From assembly GCF_019703515.2 (NCBI RefSeq), contig NC_059348.1, positions 23,980,156 through 24,044,155 of the forward strand: DNA of 64,000 bases, read 5' to 3'. The notes beneath the pieces are model-generated. The model ran no database searches and was not told the origin of the DNA. It worked only from the letters and a program-made list of their open reading frames with translations. Within the stretch, counting starts at the first letter, position 1. Every line of letters starts with the position of its first letter. Source of the stretch: Myxocyprinus asiaticus. Lineage: Eukaryota; Chordata; Actinopteri; Cypriniformes; Catostomidae. A program made the translations under genes and the position numbers. This document shows positions 21,380 to 32,289 of the stretch, one piece after another.

Positions 21380-22480
21380 TTTCTCTGATCTGATCTTTTT
21401 CAAGTAGTGTCAGATGCTCTTTCCCACACACGGAAGTGGCTAAAATTGAAAAGGAAGCCACTACAGACCCTTTTGGGACATAGTGGACCATATCTGCCAG
21501 TTCAGCGAGATGGAGGTCCTACTCATGGGATGGGCCTCCACATATGAGAACTCCTCTCTGCCCATCTCGGGTTCTTTGCGTGCAAAGCAGCATCAAATGA
21601 GGACTACTGTAATTTACCCAGAGACACCCATGTCCGCAGCTGACCGCCAGGATGCGGCGAGCCCATAGCTGACCACCAGGAGGCCAAGTCTGCAATAGCT
21701 CTTCCCATCACCCTCAAGAGGAGGAGGAGGAAAAGATGGGTCGCTGCATCTGAGTCAGCTGCAGCTCTCCAGAGGGGCCCTAGTCAGCTCCCCAGGAGAG
21801 GCCCGAGTCAGCTGCAGCTCACCTGGCAGCTGCCAATGCCCCACCCATCTCTCTAGCAGCCGCCGAATCTGACCCTTTGCCAGCGGATGTTGAGTCTAAC
21901 CCTTGGAGTCCGCAGGGTGGATGGTGGTCATGGAGGGATGGACATAAATGGTGGTTTGGGAACAGATAGACACAGTGGCCAATGAGGAAATTACTGGATC
22001 AATGGGACTGACTCAGCAGCAGCTGGAGAGATGAGTGGCCGACCTCTCCAGATCTCCAGTGCCTGTCATGTCATTCCTTTCTCTTGCGGCTGCTGTGTCA
22101 GTCCATTCCCCTGCTGCTGCCAATGACCCACTCATCTCTCCAGCCACTGTTGAGTCAGTCCCTTTCCCTGCGGCCGTCGAGTCAGTCCTTTCATCTGTGG
22201 CCACCAATGGCCTAACCATCTCTCCAGCAGGCACTTTTCAGTCACTTCATCAGCAGCCACTGACAATTCTACCTCCTCTCCAGCGGACACTGACCCAGTC
22301 ATATGCTCATCTGCCACTGAGTCTATCTGTTCCCCAGCCACTGTTCATATCCATCCCTCCATGACCGCCATCCACTCTGTCCTCATCCTGTCTCTGTCTC
22401 CATCCTTCCTCATCACCGACCCATTCTTCAAGTCTGCAATCGTTCCTCCAGTCCTTGGTCCTGTAAAAAAGGAAAAAGGG
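21380..22480 (+). pseudogene. Gag-like remnant of the LTR element
   Basis: Several short plus-strand frames (21483-21668, 22035-22364) carry a basic segment (LKRRRRKRWVAASESAAA) followed by a Ser/Pro/Ala-rich stretch of imperfect repeats (SPATVESVPFPAAVESV). Low-complexity repeats of this sort occur in gag or linker regions of fish Gypsy elements. No zinc knuckle, protease or RT motif was found. The identification rests mainly on position and is weak. Confidence 0.3.
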
Positions 22481-22870
22481 AATCTGGATAAATAATTTTC
22501 ATATCCGTTCCGGAGCGGAACTTCAATAAATTGCCCTTGAAGGTCTCTGCATTGTTCTGTCTTTTCTGAGTGCTGAAGTAAATCAATTATTGTTAATTCA
22601 CACATTTAATTCCGTTATTCATTTTATCTGTCTCCAATTTTAATTAATCTGACTCCAATTTTAAATTGACGTCTAATTTATATTTAAGCTCAAATTAATT
22701 TCTGATAATTCTTTTAATTTAACATTTTTAGGTTATTGATTACTCTAAATCCTCTTCTATTCATTGTCCTTTTGATCTTTGGAGACTTACGTCGGCCGTT
22801 ATTAAATTACGTAAACCTCCCGAAAATGGATAGCCAGTTCCTTTCTTAGTCAGCGGTTGTAGGGTTAACT

Positions 22871-22911
22871 AATATCGTCTGGTTTGGCTTTTCTCATAAC
22901 CAGACGATATT
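22871..22911. repeat. Perfect 14-bp stem-loop
   Basis: AATATCGTCTGGTT (22871-22884) and its exact reverse complement (22898-22911) enclose a 13-base loop. Nearby, 'gttccggagcggaac' at about 22506-22520 forms a second small palindrome. Confidence 0.8.
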
Positions 22912-22929
22912 GCCGCTTAGTCACATACA

Positions 22930-23180
22930 TACAACTTGCAAAGACGGGCGGTGAGCAGTGACAGAGTCTTTAAATGGCTTTCTCCTACCCGGTTGTCCTG
23001 AGTGGTTTCTCCTATATTAAAGCTCCAGTATGGTCTACCCTGGTCTATTGAAATTCAAATCCTACCCGGCTGTCCTAGATGGTTGTCCTACCTGGTTGTT
23101 CTGAGTGGTTTAAATTCAAACTGAGAGTCTTTAAATGGCTTCCTCCTATATTAAAGCTCCAGTAATGATTTCAGAGGAAT
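22930..23180 (+). repeat. Short direct repeats in LTR-element interior
   Basis: The block 'gagtctttaaatggctt' occurs at about 22968 and again near 23128, each followed by 'cctatattaaagctccagta'. The intervening sequence repeats 'ctacccggttgtcct'-like units. This is a degenerate direct-repeat cluster of unknown role. Confidence 0.55.
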
Positions 23181-23777
23181 TCAGAATAAATAAAATAATA
23201 ACAATTTATTTGTCAGGTAGGATATAAAACATTGTTGCAGAAATTCAAATCAAAGCCAATTTCACATGATCAGAATAAACAAGCATTACTAAAAATAAAA
23301 GACAAGTCAAAGAAACATACCTGACAAAACTACATGCAGCGGTACAGCATGGGAGATCTGTATACAGATTCCCAGAACTTCATGCCAACTTTCCTTAAAT
23401 ATCCAGACAGAATAAACATTGTGTAATACAAATGGTATTATCCTTTGAACAATGAGGATTTGGGGGTGAATGGGTTCTTGACTTCCTGGGGTTTAACCTT
23501 GTTAACATACAGGAGATAATTTCAATTGTAGGTCAAGGAGGGGGAGCCACCTCCAGAATTATGCAGTATTTGGCAAAGACCTTATAACTTTGTTACCATC
23601 AGCATGGGAAAGAGACCACTATACCAGTCACACAGAGACCTCTTAAATGATATCAAACATATACAGATGCATTCTTTGTTTTCATGGTATTTGTTATATT
23701 TTTTACATATAAATCTTATGTCTTTGTGTTGGTCCAGAGCTGTTGAAGGGGAAAAGGGGAGAAAGAAGGGGGGCAGC

Positions 23778-23886
23778 AAGGTGATTTGCAATTTATCACA
23801 CTGTGGTGATATTCAGGTGTAGATTTCAGCAAAAGGCGATTTGCACTTTATCACATGTGGTGATATTCAGGTGTAGATTTCAGCTT
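23778..23886 (+). repeat. Tandem duplication, ~54-bp unit
   Basis: Two adjacent copies share 'gtggtgatattcaggtgtag' and 'atttcagc'. They differ at a few positions. Confidence 0.8.
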
Positions 23887-24309
23887 TTGTGAGAGAGTTC
23901 TATGACGTTGATTCTCGCAGAGTTCTTTGACTTTTACCAGAAATGGCGCCTTTTGGTTGGAGACATTCTGGTGCCAGCCTTACAGTCCCTTGCCAAGACC
24001 TGAACCTCGATCTGCCCAGTCTGTTCCTCTTAGTCCTGTTCCCCTGTCCAGACCTGATTCCTTACCTGTCCTTTCTACCTCCAAGTCTCTGCCAGTTCCA
24101 CCCTGGTCTCTTGGTCATCTCTGATCTCCTGACATTCTACCAGTTTCGCCTTGGGCTGCTGATCAATGCTGGTTTCCAGGTATTCAACCAGCTCCGCCCC
24201 ATGCGCGGGTCTCCTGATCTTCTGCCAGCTCCTCCCTGGGCTCCTGATCTGTGCTGGTCTCCTTGTCTTCTGCCAGCTCTGCCCTGGGCTCCTGTTTCGG
24301 GAATCTTCA

Positions 24310-24438
24310 GTCGGTCTTTGTTTGTTTCTGTTTATTAATCTTTTTCTTCCTTGTGAGAGTCTTTGTTTGTATTTAGTTCGTTTTAAATAAAAGCCCTTTT
24401 GAATTACCTTACTGCATTTGGGTCCTACCACTGTGACA
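24310..24438 (+). repeat. 3' LTR-like end of the element
   Basis: Matches 20700-20831, including 'aaataaaagcccttttgaa' (intact polyadenylation signal). The sequence before 24310 does not resemble the first LTR. It instead shows 'ctgccagctc'-type repeats, so the upstream part of this LTR was replaced or has diverged. Confidence 0.5.
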
Positions 24439-25079
24439 GCCTCATGTCATCCCAAACACAAATGAAGAGCTTTCATGCTCCTCTTTTCCATACAATTACA
24501 GTTTACAGTTAGAACATCTGCCAAACTCGAACAAAAAAGAACAAAAAATCTCCATAAAAGTGGTTTACAACTCGTGTACTTTATTCCAAGTCTTCCGAAG
24601 CCATATGAGATCTTTGTGTGAGAGATAACCTTGCCCTCAAGTGAGCTGTTAACTCAAGAACCAGATCATTGAGCCAGTTAGTTAAAATCAAAAAGTGTAT
24701 CAGTTTGATTTGTGAATGAATAGATCTTTATCAGAGTTCACAAGTTGTCACATCCAGCTCCAAATAGTAGCGTAATCAAATCTTCGCCTATAGTTCTGTC
24801 TATAGTCGATTGGATGTTTTTATAAATAAACTAAGCTAACTTACAGTAGATGCACTTGTCAGTAAACATCAACAGTTTAAACTGTTTCTTTAGCTTGACA
24901 CAACACTTCACTATGTGTGTAACATCTTCCATTTTAATATCCATACAGTACAACAGCAAGGCGATTATCAGGACAAATTATTCCAGGTTCATAAAGAGCT
25001 GCACGTTGTTCAGGTTACTCCCAGAGGACTAATATACCCAACTTAATAATAAACATAAAATGTTCATAAATGGGGAAAA
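24439..25079. other. No recognisable gene
   Basis: Begins with the right half of the interrupted cyprinid repeat ('catgtcatcccaaacac'). The rest is AT-rich noncoding sequence. Confidence 0.4.
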
Positions 25080-25690
25080 TAGTGTCTAAGAAGGGAAAGT
25101 GTCCAAAATAAAGAGGGAATCTGGCATCCTCATGGTGAAAGGGGGCGTTGTGTAGGATGGAATTGTCCAGAAGAGGATCCAGGATGTGGGCGGGGTCTGC
25201 CGGCCACAGGCGTGTCCCTCATTGGTCCGTGGCGCATGGGGCAGCGGCTTCCTCGGCAGCCTGTGTTCCCAGGGCCGCGGTGTATGTGAGGGGAAAGCGG
25301 CCCGGCATCCGTGCCCGTCGGCCATGATGCGTGCTTCAGTCCCCCGGCGTCGCATCTAATTCATGCCAGGGGTGTGGGTCCGGCACACATCTAATTTGGC
25401 CAGAGCCCTCCCTGCTCTGCTCTTGGATCTGTGAGGATGCCAGTGTGTGCACACAAGGAGATAGCAGCCAGCTCCCTGAGAAGAGGTGCGCTCTATGTTT
25501 ATTTGGCAGCGGTGACAAGGTCAAACACACATCAAGTGTGCCTCGTTCCACACCGCCGCCCAAATGAGGCTTATTAATTATGTGCCTCTTCTCTCCCTTG
25601 CCCGTAAGCCTGGCTGAAGGATGGCCCTCCATGGTAGGGCGATGATGACGAGAGGGAGGGGCGGGTCCTTCCGCCACATCTTTTAATTTG
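25080..25690 (-). repeat. GC-rich segment, possible solo LTR on the minus strand
   Basis: This is a sharply bounded GC-rich island in AT-rich surroundings. Read on the minus strand it begins TGTGGCGGAAGGACC near 25679, has an AATAAA motif around 25500 and no long open frame of recognisable function. The start resembles Gypsy LTRs of fish. The right border and target duplication are unclear, so a CpG island is an alternative. Confidence 0.3.
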
Positions 25691-26162
25691 ACTTCTTCAC
25701 TGAAATTTTGTTAACACTGACATGTCGTAATTGTAATACAATTGTGTTTACTTAACCTAGAATGTGGCATTTATTTCATTTTTATTCTCGACTGCTAATA
25801 TTGTCTAACCAACATAAGCTTAAGTAAATAATAAATTAGGTATATTTGATATTGAGCTGTTTCACATGTCACTGTATGACCATGCCGCCATGTTTGTGAC
25901 CAATATTCCATATACCTTCGATGTGCAGCACTGTGGGATGCGACATAAACCTTTTTCAGGAGTTAAAAACAGCTCCTACATATATACAGACAGGATCATC
26001 ACAGACATTTTTAAATATTGTGACTAAACCAGACCATAAAACAACACAAAAAACATTTGTAAAAAAAGAGATGTTTATGGTGAAGTGCCGGTGGGCGTGT
26101 GTACTCGACGGTCACATATCAGACTCACCTGCGTCCGTGGATGAATCATGGATAAATTATCT
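25691..26162. other. No recognisable gene
   Basis: AT-rich; one short open frame (25921-26166) without motifs. Confidence 0.35.
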
Positions 26163-26669
26163 TTAACCCTTTAAATTTTGCATTTTCAACCATTTTAATT
26201 ACAAACTAGAGGGAAACTTAGAGTGTATGAAATATACATAATTTTGTGAGCAATGTAGAATAGCAGACAGATTAGAAATATAATCTATTGTTTAAAAGTT
26301 ATGACCATTCTAGTGATTAGTGGGAAAATGGAATAAAACAAACATTTAGAATGTTAAGATACATTTCACATGACCACTCCTCAAATACTGCTTTTGAGCA
26401 CCTATAATAATAAATTGAGATTGCATCTGAAATTGAAGGACACAAACACTGAAATATACATTTTATGTGTTCAATAAAACACACACTTTAATTTGAACAT
26501 TAGAATTACAAACGAATTACACAGCAAAACATACAAAATCAAACTTTTGAACTATCTACAGTAATTATATTTTTAATAAAGAGTGCAGGAACAGAATATA
26601 TACAAATTCATATGAGTCTAGTATCAGTCATATGAGAAACAGAAACAAACAATACACATTCATACATAC

Positions 26670-26887
26670 CCAGTTGATGGTCTTGGCTGGGGATCAGGTT
26701 CCATCTCTTCCTCCATCTCCTCATGGTCTGGGTCTTCCTGCAGTAGTTCCTGGTCCAGCAGATCTTCCTCCTGTGTGCTCATGCTCTCATGCCACTTCCT
26801 CCTCTGCTATGAACCTAAGCTCATCAGCAGTCAGCTGCCTCCTCCTCTTGAGGGTGCTGAGCAGGGAGCCATAGTCTCTATCCATCT
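26670..26887 (-). pseudogene. Exon with acidic N-terminal peptide, possibly piggyBac-derived
   Basis: On the minus strand a splice acceptor (AG at 26888-26889) precedes ATG (26883-26885). The frame reads MDRDYGSLLSTLKRRRQL and TADELRFIAEEEVA before a stop. A neighbouring frame continues with a run of Glu/Asp (EEDLLDQELLQEDPDHEEM), and a donor GT lies at 26668-26669. An acidic N-terminus starting in its own exon fits fish piggyBac-derived transposases, but the match is from memory and weak. It may instead be a host exon. One frameshift breaks it. Confidence 0.3.
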
Positions 26888-27607
26888 CTACAACAGAAAA
26901 AAGTACAACAATTGGTAGCCAGCAGTGTGTTCTTCACAAATCCGTACACTGAATAGTCACCAAAGGCTTGCAGACTAACCAGAATGTACAACTGCAGACA
27001 GCCCTCTCACACTTTCCTTGTGAACAGGAAGCTACACACAACCAAAAATCATGTCTGTGTAATGGATGGGTAAGGCTATCTGCTAAATTTTAGAAAGATA
27101 TCTACAATTGTTTTTTATTACATGGGAAAATCAACAAGCTAGATAACTAATCTAACTAGCAGGCCAGTTTCCAGGCAGGTCTGAACAGTGTCTGCTCTCT
27201 GCATCACATTACTTCAGGCGGATTTTTCACAAGTGACAAAATTGGCCAAAAAAGTTATTGATATTTAGCTAAAATGTAACATAGTATTGCTAGCTAATGT
27301 TTATTTAGCAAGTTTCACAGAAACAGCCAAAAAAGTTTGGTATAAAAAGAAGAGGCTCGCCAATGACGGCCCTTACGCAAAAACAATATATTTCCTTATA
27401 TATTAAGGCTCAATGTATTAAATAATTTTCAGTATATTCATAATTATATAGAATAATACATTGCGTTAATATATTACAATATACTGAGTAATACATAAGG
27501 AATTGCCACTTTTCATATATTGGGAAATAAATGACAATATATGTCCTTATATTTTGTAACGTATGTCATTTTATATTCAATAATACACTTCATAATATAT
27601 AGATGTG

Positions 27608-28104
27608 TGTAACGTATGCTGGAACTGCTGACAATGATGATGATGACGTGAAGATGAAGAACCCAAGTGCAGTTTATTTAGAGACCGTGAAAACCATTAA
27701 CCCTGACTACAAACATGAAGCAATCATAACATGAAACTTGACTATAACCAGACTAGACTTGACTTGGCTTGGCTTGGCTTGGCTTGGCTTGGCTTGGCTT
27801 GGCTTGGCTTGGCCATGGCTTGGCCATGGCTTGGCCATGGCTTGGCAAACACATACGAAAACATTCAATACTCGACAAATAGACAATGCAAACATGAGGG
27901 CTTAAATACAAGACATGGGAGAACATAAACCAATGAACAAACAGAACTGATAACAAGATAATTAACAATAAACCAATGAAAACATGACACATGAACATGG
28001 AGGGAAAACAGAAATCACATGACTAGGGAAACAGGAACACATGACATGAAACAGGAACTAGAATTTCAAAATAAAAGACATGAATCAACAAAATACACCT
28101 GACA
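27608..28104 (-). mobile_element. Solo LTR, minus strand
   Basis: This is a 497-bp block with TG...CA ends (on the minus strand TGTCAGGTG...ACGTTACA), flanked by the 5-bp direct repeat ATGTG (27603-27607 and 28105-28109). A polyadenylation motif lies near the 3' side on the minus strand ('aataaactgcacttgggtt'). No internal genes are present, so it arose by recombination between two LTRs. Confidence 0.75.
27768..27845 (+). repeat. (GGCTT)n and 11-bp minisatellite inside the solo LTR
   Basis: About ten tandem 5-mers pass directly into three copies of an 11-mer, GGCCATGGCTT, so the second array looks like an expansion of a variant of the first. Confidence 0.9.
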
Positions 28105-29681
28105 ATGTGCATGTGATAAAAAATGGTTGTGTGTGCTTAAATATATTTTAACATATACAGTATTTTGTACATATAGTCACATTTATATGGGAATATGTAT
28201 GAGCAATATATGTACACAATTCTGAGGAAATATATACTGTAATATATATCCATATATGTGAATATTTATGTAATTATATATAGTCACAAATATATCTATA
28301 TTGAGTATACATACATTTGAACATATATGCACTATATTTTAACATATATATGGGAACATGTATGTTAAATAGATTTTGTCCAACAGTTTGAAATACTATG
28401 TGGAAAGCAAATCTGTCACTGAATTTACATTTGTGTCTTCATTTGCCTGAATCTATAAAGAATTGGGAACCTTTGTAGGCATATTGGTAATATATTTTTG
28501 AGACATTTAATGCTGTATGTAAACCCATGCATTAACTAATGAAAAAGAAATGATTTGAGTGTTTCAATAAAGCTATTACATGTAAAAATATAGTAGATTT
28601 TTGTCTTGCTATTGCTATATATTTTTTTTTTATATGTATCAATATATAGCCATACATGGTTCATGCATATATTGCAGAATATTGAAAAATATAAGCACTA
28701 GATTCCCATATATGAAAATGTATTATTTTATATATCACATCATATTTTCCAGTATATTCACATATATTTTTGTTTCGTAAGGGGGTCACGTCAATTTTTC
28801 CAGAAAAAAATGAGCTAGCGCTACTCCTACAAATAAATGCTTCGTAACTAAAAAGGTTTGACTATCTTCCACAAGCGACAAATCTGGCAAAAAAAGTTAT
28901 TGATATTTAGCTAAAAATGTACATAGTATTGCTAGCTAATTTTTATTTAGCAAGTTTCACAAAAATTTGCTTAAAAATAGAGGCTTGCTGCCTGTCCGAT
29001 GAACGCCGATGGTCATATCATTTTTTCCAGAAATAACTAGCGTTACTCCTTCAAATAAATACTTCGTAACTAAAACTTTTTGACTTTCAATTGACAATAT
29101 TGACAACACATGTTAAATAACTTGTCTTACCTCGAAAGATTGCCTCAGTTTTCAATTTGAAGCAGTAAGTCCAACACTGGAGGTAATTTCCCGGGTATCC
29201 TCTCTGGCTCCGCTCAGGCAAATGGAGGATGATGCTGATGACGATACATTTATTATTCACGCTCAGTAACCCCTTAACCAATCATATGTGCTTTTAGCTT
29301 ATATTGTCATGAGTATCTGGCAGTTTTCAGAAATAAAATCGGTGACTGGACGGCAAAGATATTGAGACAGGAACCATGGGAATAAATGTTCCCAAATTTG
29401 AACCCTCTGGCTAGTAAGGGTTAAACGTCTGTGAAAGTTCAATTTGGCAATATTTGTGCTGTCTTCAGATCTGTATGAACTTTTCCTGGGACTTGGCATG
29501 GATCAAAAGCAATTTTTTTAATGTTTTTCTTGATATAGATTTTGAGTGTTTTTCCATTCACCACCACAGTTTCCTCCCACTGATGGTCACAAATATGGCG
29601 GCTGTGGGAAAAGTGACATCACTGAAACAGTTCAATAGGAGCCTAGAGTCAATACTTGTTTAAACTACACATTTTATAAAG

Positions 29682-30213
29682 TACTGTGCAAAAGTTTTAG
29701 GCACTTGTGAAAAATGTTGCATTTTGAGGATGTCTTCAAAAATAATGTCATAAATAGTTTTCATTTATCACTTAATGTCATACAAAGTCCAGTAAACATA
29801 AAAAAGCTAAATCAATATTTGGTGTGACCACTTTTGCCCTTAAAACAGCACCAATTCTCCTACTTACACCTGGCCACAATTTTTCTTGGTTGTTGGCAGA
29901 TAGGATGTACTAAGCTTCTTGGAGAATTCACCACAGTTCTTCTATCTATTTAGGCTGTCTGTATTGCTTCTGTCTCTTTATGTAATCTCAGACTGACACA
30001 ATGTTCAGTGGGGGGCTTTGTGGGGGCCATGACATCTGTTGCAGGGCTCCCTGTTATTCTATTCTAATCTTTTCTATTTGCAAAAGGGATGTTTGGGAGT
30101 ATAAAATTTATATTTCCTATTGACACACCATAGCTGAAGATATAAACAACCAGCTTAAGACAAATGCTTTTGTGAAACATCTTATGTGACTAAGACATTT
30201 GCACAGAACTGTA
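29682..30213. mobile_element. Tc1-type non-autonomous element
   Basis: The left end TACTGTGCAAAAGTTTTAGG and the right end (inverted) TTCTGTGCAAATGTCTTAG form degenerate inverted repeats next to TA. The interior shows antisense fragments of a Tc1-like transposase region but no open frame. Borders are approximate to a few bases. Confidence 0.6.
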
Positions 30214-30224
30214 CATTCATAAAC

Positions 30225-30365
30225 AGTCTTGTCTCAGACTCTGCCTTTGGCCCAACTTGGACTCGGCCCTCTCCAGTCTTGGTCTCAAGTAGGACTAAAC
30301 ACTCTTCTGGTCTTGGTCTTGACTCAAACTCAACCTACTCTGGTCTCGGCCTGGACTTGGACACA
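30225..30365 (+). repeat. 'GACTCGG/GGTCTTG' repeat fragment
   Basis: Short repeats of 'ttggtctcgg'-like and 'gacttggac'-like motifs resemble the subterminal arrays of the element at 5290-6969. This is a fragment only. Confidence 0.4.
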
Positions 30366-31504
30366 TATGAGCTTGTATCTACTACAGCACTGACATTCAC
30401 CCCAAAACCGTATACACTTACAGACCTTCAGTATATAATATAATACTATACAAAACCTTATCTAGACCAGCAATTACATACAAGTTCATAAATTAAACAA
30501 CAATGTTTAGACTTTGTGCCAATGGAATTTATTATTATTATTATTATTATTATTTGACCTCTGAAAAAAGTGTGTGTGAAAAAAGAGACACCCACCTGTC
30601 ATCAGTTGAACTGATCCCTTGACAGGCATCACCTAACAACAAGTCAATCCGAAAAAGTCTGAGGCAGCCGTGATTTGATAATACTCAATCAAAAAAATGC
30701 CTTCTGGGGGTTAATGCTTGGGCTTGATCCTGAATAATAATGATATCCAGCTTCAGGTGAGGGGGAGGATGTGAAGGTCTAGCTTCCCTGGGTGTTCTGG
30801 AATGGCAGTAAGAATTAATCCTCCTCACCAGCACTCTGCAGTCTGCCTCATGAAACACCAAGTGTGGATTTCAGGACCAATGTTTGGACAAAGGGTATAG
30901 GGAAGGATGTCAAGGCCAAGGCACTGTAAAAAGTGGATACATGAAGTATTCTACTTGATCTTGCATTTAAAAAAGACTTTCATTGGTAAATCATTGGGTT
31001 GCACCAATGAAAAAAAAAAAAAAAAACAGAAATAAATTTATAGGATGTGCATTTCTGATTTATTAACGTCAATTTATAATTTCAATATCTAATATTTTTA
31101 CTTCGATAAGACCTGTTAATTTAGATGTTTCCACATAAAGAAAATTTTTGAGGTTACCTGACAGAGCATTTTTACAGCAAGCTGAGGCAAAATAGAGGCA
31201 TAAAACAGACATAACAGACATTGCCTGTTTAAAAATTAAAGTAAAATAGTGAGTGAGTTTACATATCCATTTTTGACTGGTGCCGAAAGGGTGTATATTT
31301 AATATTTAAAAATTATATTTGCTAGCAAATGGCAGAAATATTGGCAAAACTCGCTTGCATGCCTACTGAAGAAGTGACAAAACAGACCAAAACCAGACCA
31401 TGTTTTCAAAGAGTACTGTAATTGAACTATTTACAACAACCGCTTTGTACTTCTTTGTGTTTTACTGTAGGTTAGATGTTTAATAACTGTATAGGTAAAG
31501 AAAG
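30366..31504. other. No recognisable gene
   Basis: AT-rich. Contains an (ATT)n microsatellite at about 30531-30555 and an A-run near 31010. No gene recognised. Confidence 0.4.
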
Positions 31505-31635
31505 CTAATCTTCTTCAACATATTGCTCCTTTTTATTGTGGACAAAATCAAGAAGCCAGTTTGTAGCTATAGCATTCCTATGTTTGTTCATCAAATGACT
31601 CCATTTGAGTAAAACTCTACCTCTGTTAGCCAGGC
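31505..31635 (-). CDS. Unidentified terminal-exon-like frame
   Basis: On the minus strand a strong splice acceptor (pyrimidine tract, then CAG) precedes a frame of about 43 codons. It includes NRGRVLLKWSHLMNKHRN and LLDFVHNKKEQYVEED and ends at TAG (31505-31507). An AATAAA motif lies within it. The peptide looks natural but I cannot name it. It may be the last exon of a host gene or an exonised repeat. No partner exon was found nearby. Confidence 0.3.
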
Positions 31636-31869
31636 CTGTCAAAGAAAAGTAAACAAACCTGAAAAACAGCTGTTCAAACTCCCACTGAAATACACAAGAG
31701 AACACAGCAAAACAAACCACAAACACAAACACTGTAAAGCAGAGATTGTTGTAGGTGTGCAGTCAGGTGGTTTATTTTTGTGAGCTTTGGATGAGAAATA
31801 TAATTTGTCATTACATACCTTATTATATTATTTGCATATTATTGAAGATGTGTCCTTTTTATTTATTTT

Positions 31870-31900
<31 letters not shown>

Positions 31901-32260
31901 CGCATATATTAAAAAAAGGTTAATAGACAAGCATACAGGAATGAGATTGAGAGATGGTCCAAATTGATTACATTATTGGGGGAAAAAAAAGATCTTACAT
32001 ATGGTGCCCATATTGTATATCTCCCTCATACTCGATCCATAAGCTTAGTGAAATGGAGGCTATGATCGAAATAGAATACTAGCGTACTGCTCTTACTATT
32101 TCTGCAGAACAGTATACTGTACAGTACAATTTATACAATAGTATGTATAATGCGCACAATATGCACATTTTCTGTAGGATAGAATAGAATACCTGTAGGA
32201 TAGAATACCTGGATGAACTACTACATTTGCCAAAATGTGCTGTATACAACAATGCATTCT
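31636..32260. other. AT-rich sequence with a possible repeat fragment
   Basis: Contains T-runs (31855-31900). At 32055-32260 there is a repeat-like stretch rich in 'tagtatg/cagtatac' words similar to 38005-38115. No gene is seen. Confidence 0.35.
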
Positions 32261-32289
32261 GCAGTGGGATCTGTACTTCACAACACAAA

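Larger units (their letters stand above)
20337..24438 (+). mobile_element. Decayed LTR retrotransposon
   Basis: The segment starts TGTCACGACC and ends CTGTGACA. The last ~130 bases of the first LTR (20700-20831) recur in the same orientation at 24310-24438, including 'aagcccttttgaatt' and 'tttgggt'. The flanks fit one interrupted repeat: '...cataattcaccct' before and 'ctcatgtcatcccaaac' after. That implies a CCCTC target duplication with one change on each side. The interior has only gag-like scraps. No RT or integrase motif was found, so this is a deleted or non-autonomous copy. Confidence 0.55.
27370..28783. mobile_element. AT-rich TIR element
   Basis: The left end is CCCTTACGCAAAAACAATAT and the right end, inverted, is CCCTTACGAAACAAAAATAT. 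The body is extremely AT-rich with many 'atatat' palindromes and no coding frame. It hosts the solo LTR at 27608-28104. The empty site is visible in the second unit of the surrounding duplication. The superfamily is undetermined. Confidence 0.6.
27232..29085. repeat. Tandem duplication of a ~220-bp unit, first copy interrupted
   Basis: Unit 1 is 27232-27369 plus 28784-28862; unit 2 is 28864-29085. Shared blocks include 'gttattgatatttagctaaa', 'catagtattgctagctaat', 'tttagcaagtttcac' and 'ttcgtaactaaaa'. The AT-rich element 27370-28783 sits inside unit 1, so unit 2 shows the uninterrupted sequence. Confidence 0.8.
26167..29420 (-). mobile_element. Possible piggyBac-type element (TTAA-flanked), heavily nested
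   Basis: Both edges carry TTAA followed inward by CCCTT (26163-26171 and, inverted, 29416-29424), the target and terminal form of piggyBac elements. Beyond CCCTT the ends share only scattered bases. Inside, on the minus strand, are a possible 5' exon ending in a splice donor (near 29132) and an exon with an acidic peptide (26670-26887). No catalytic domain remains. The call is an inference from the ends and exon layout. Confidence 0.35.
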
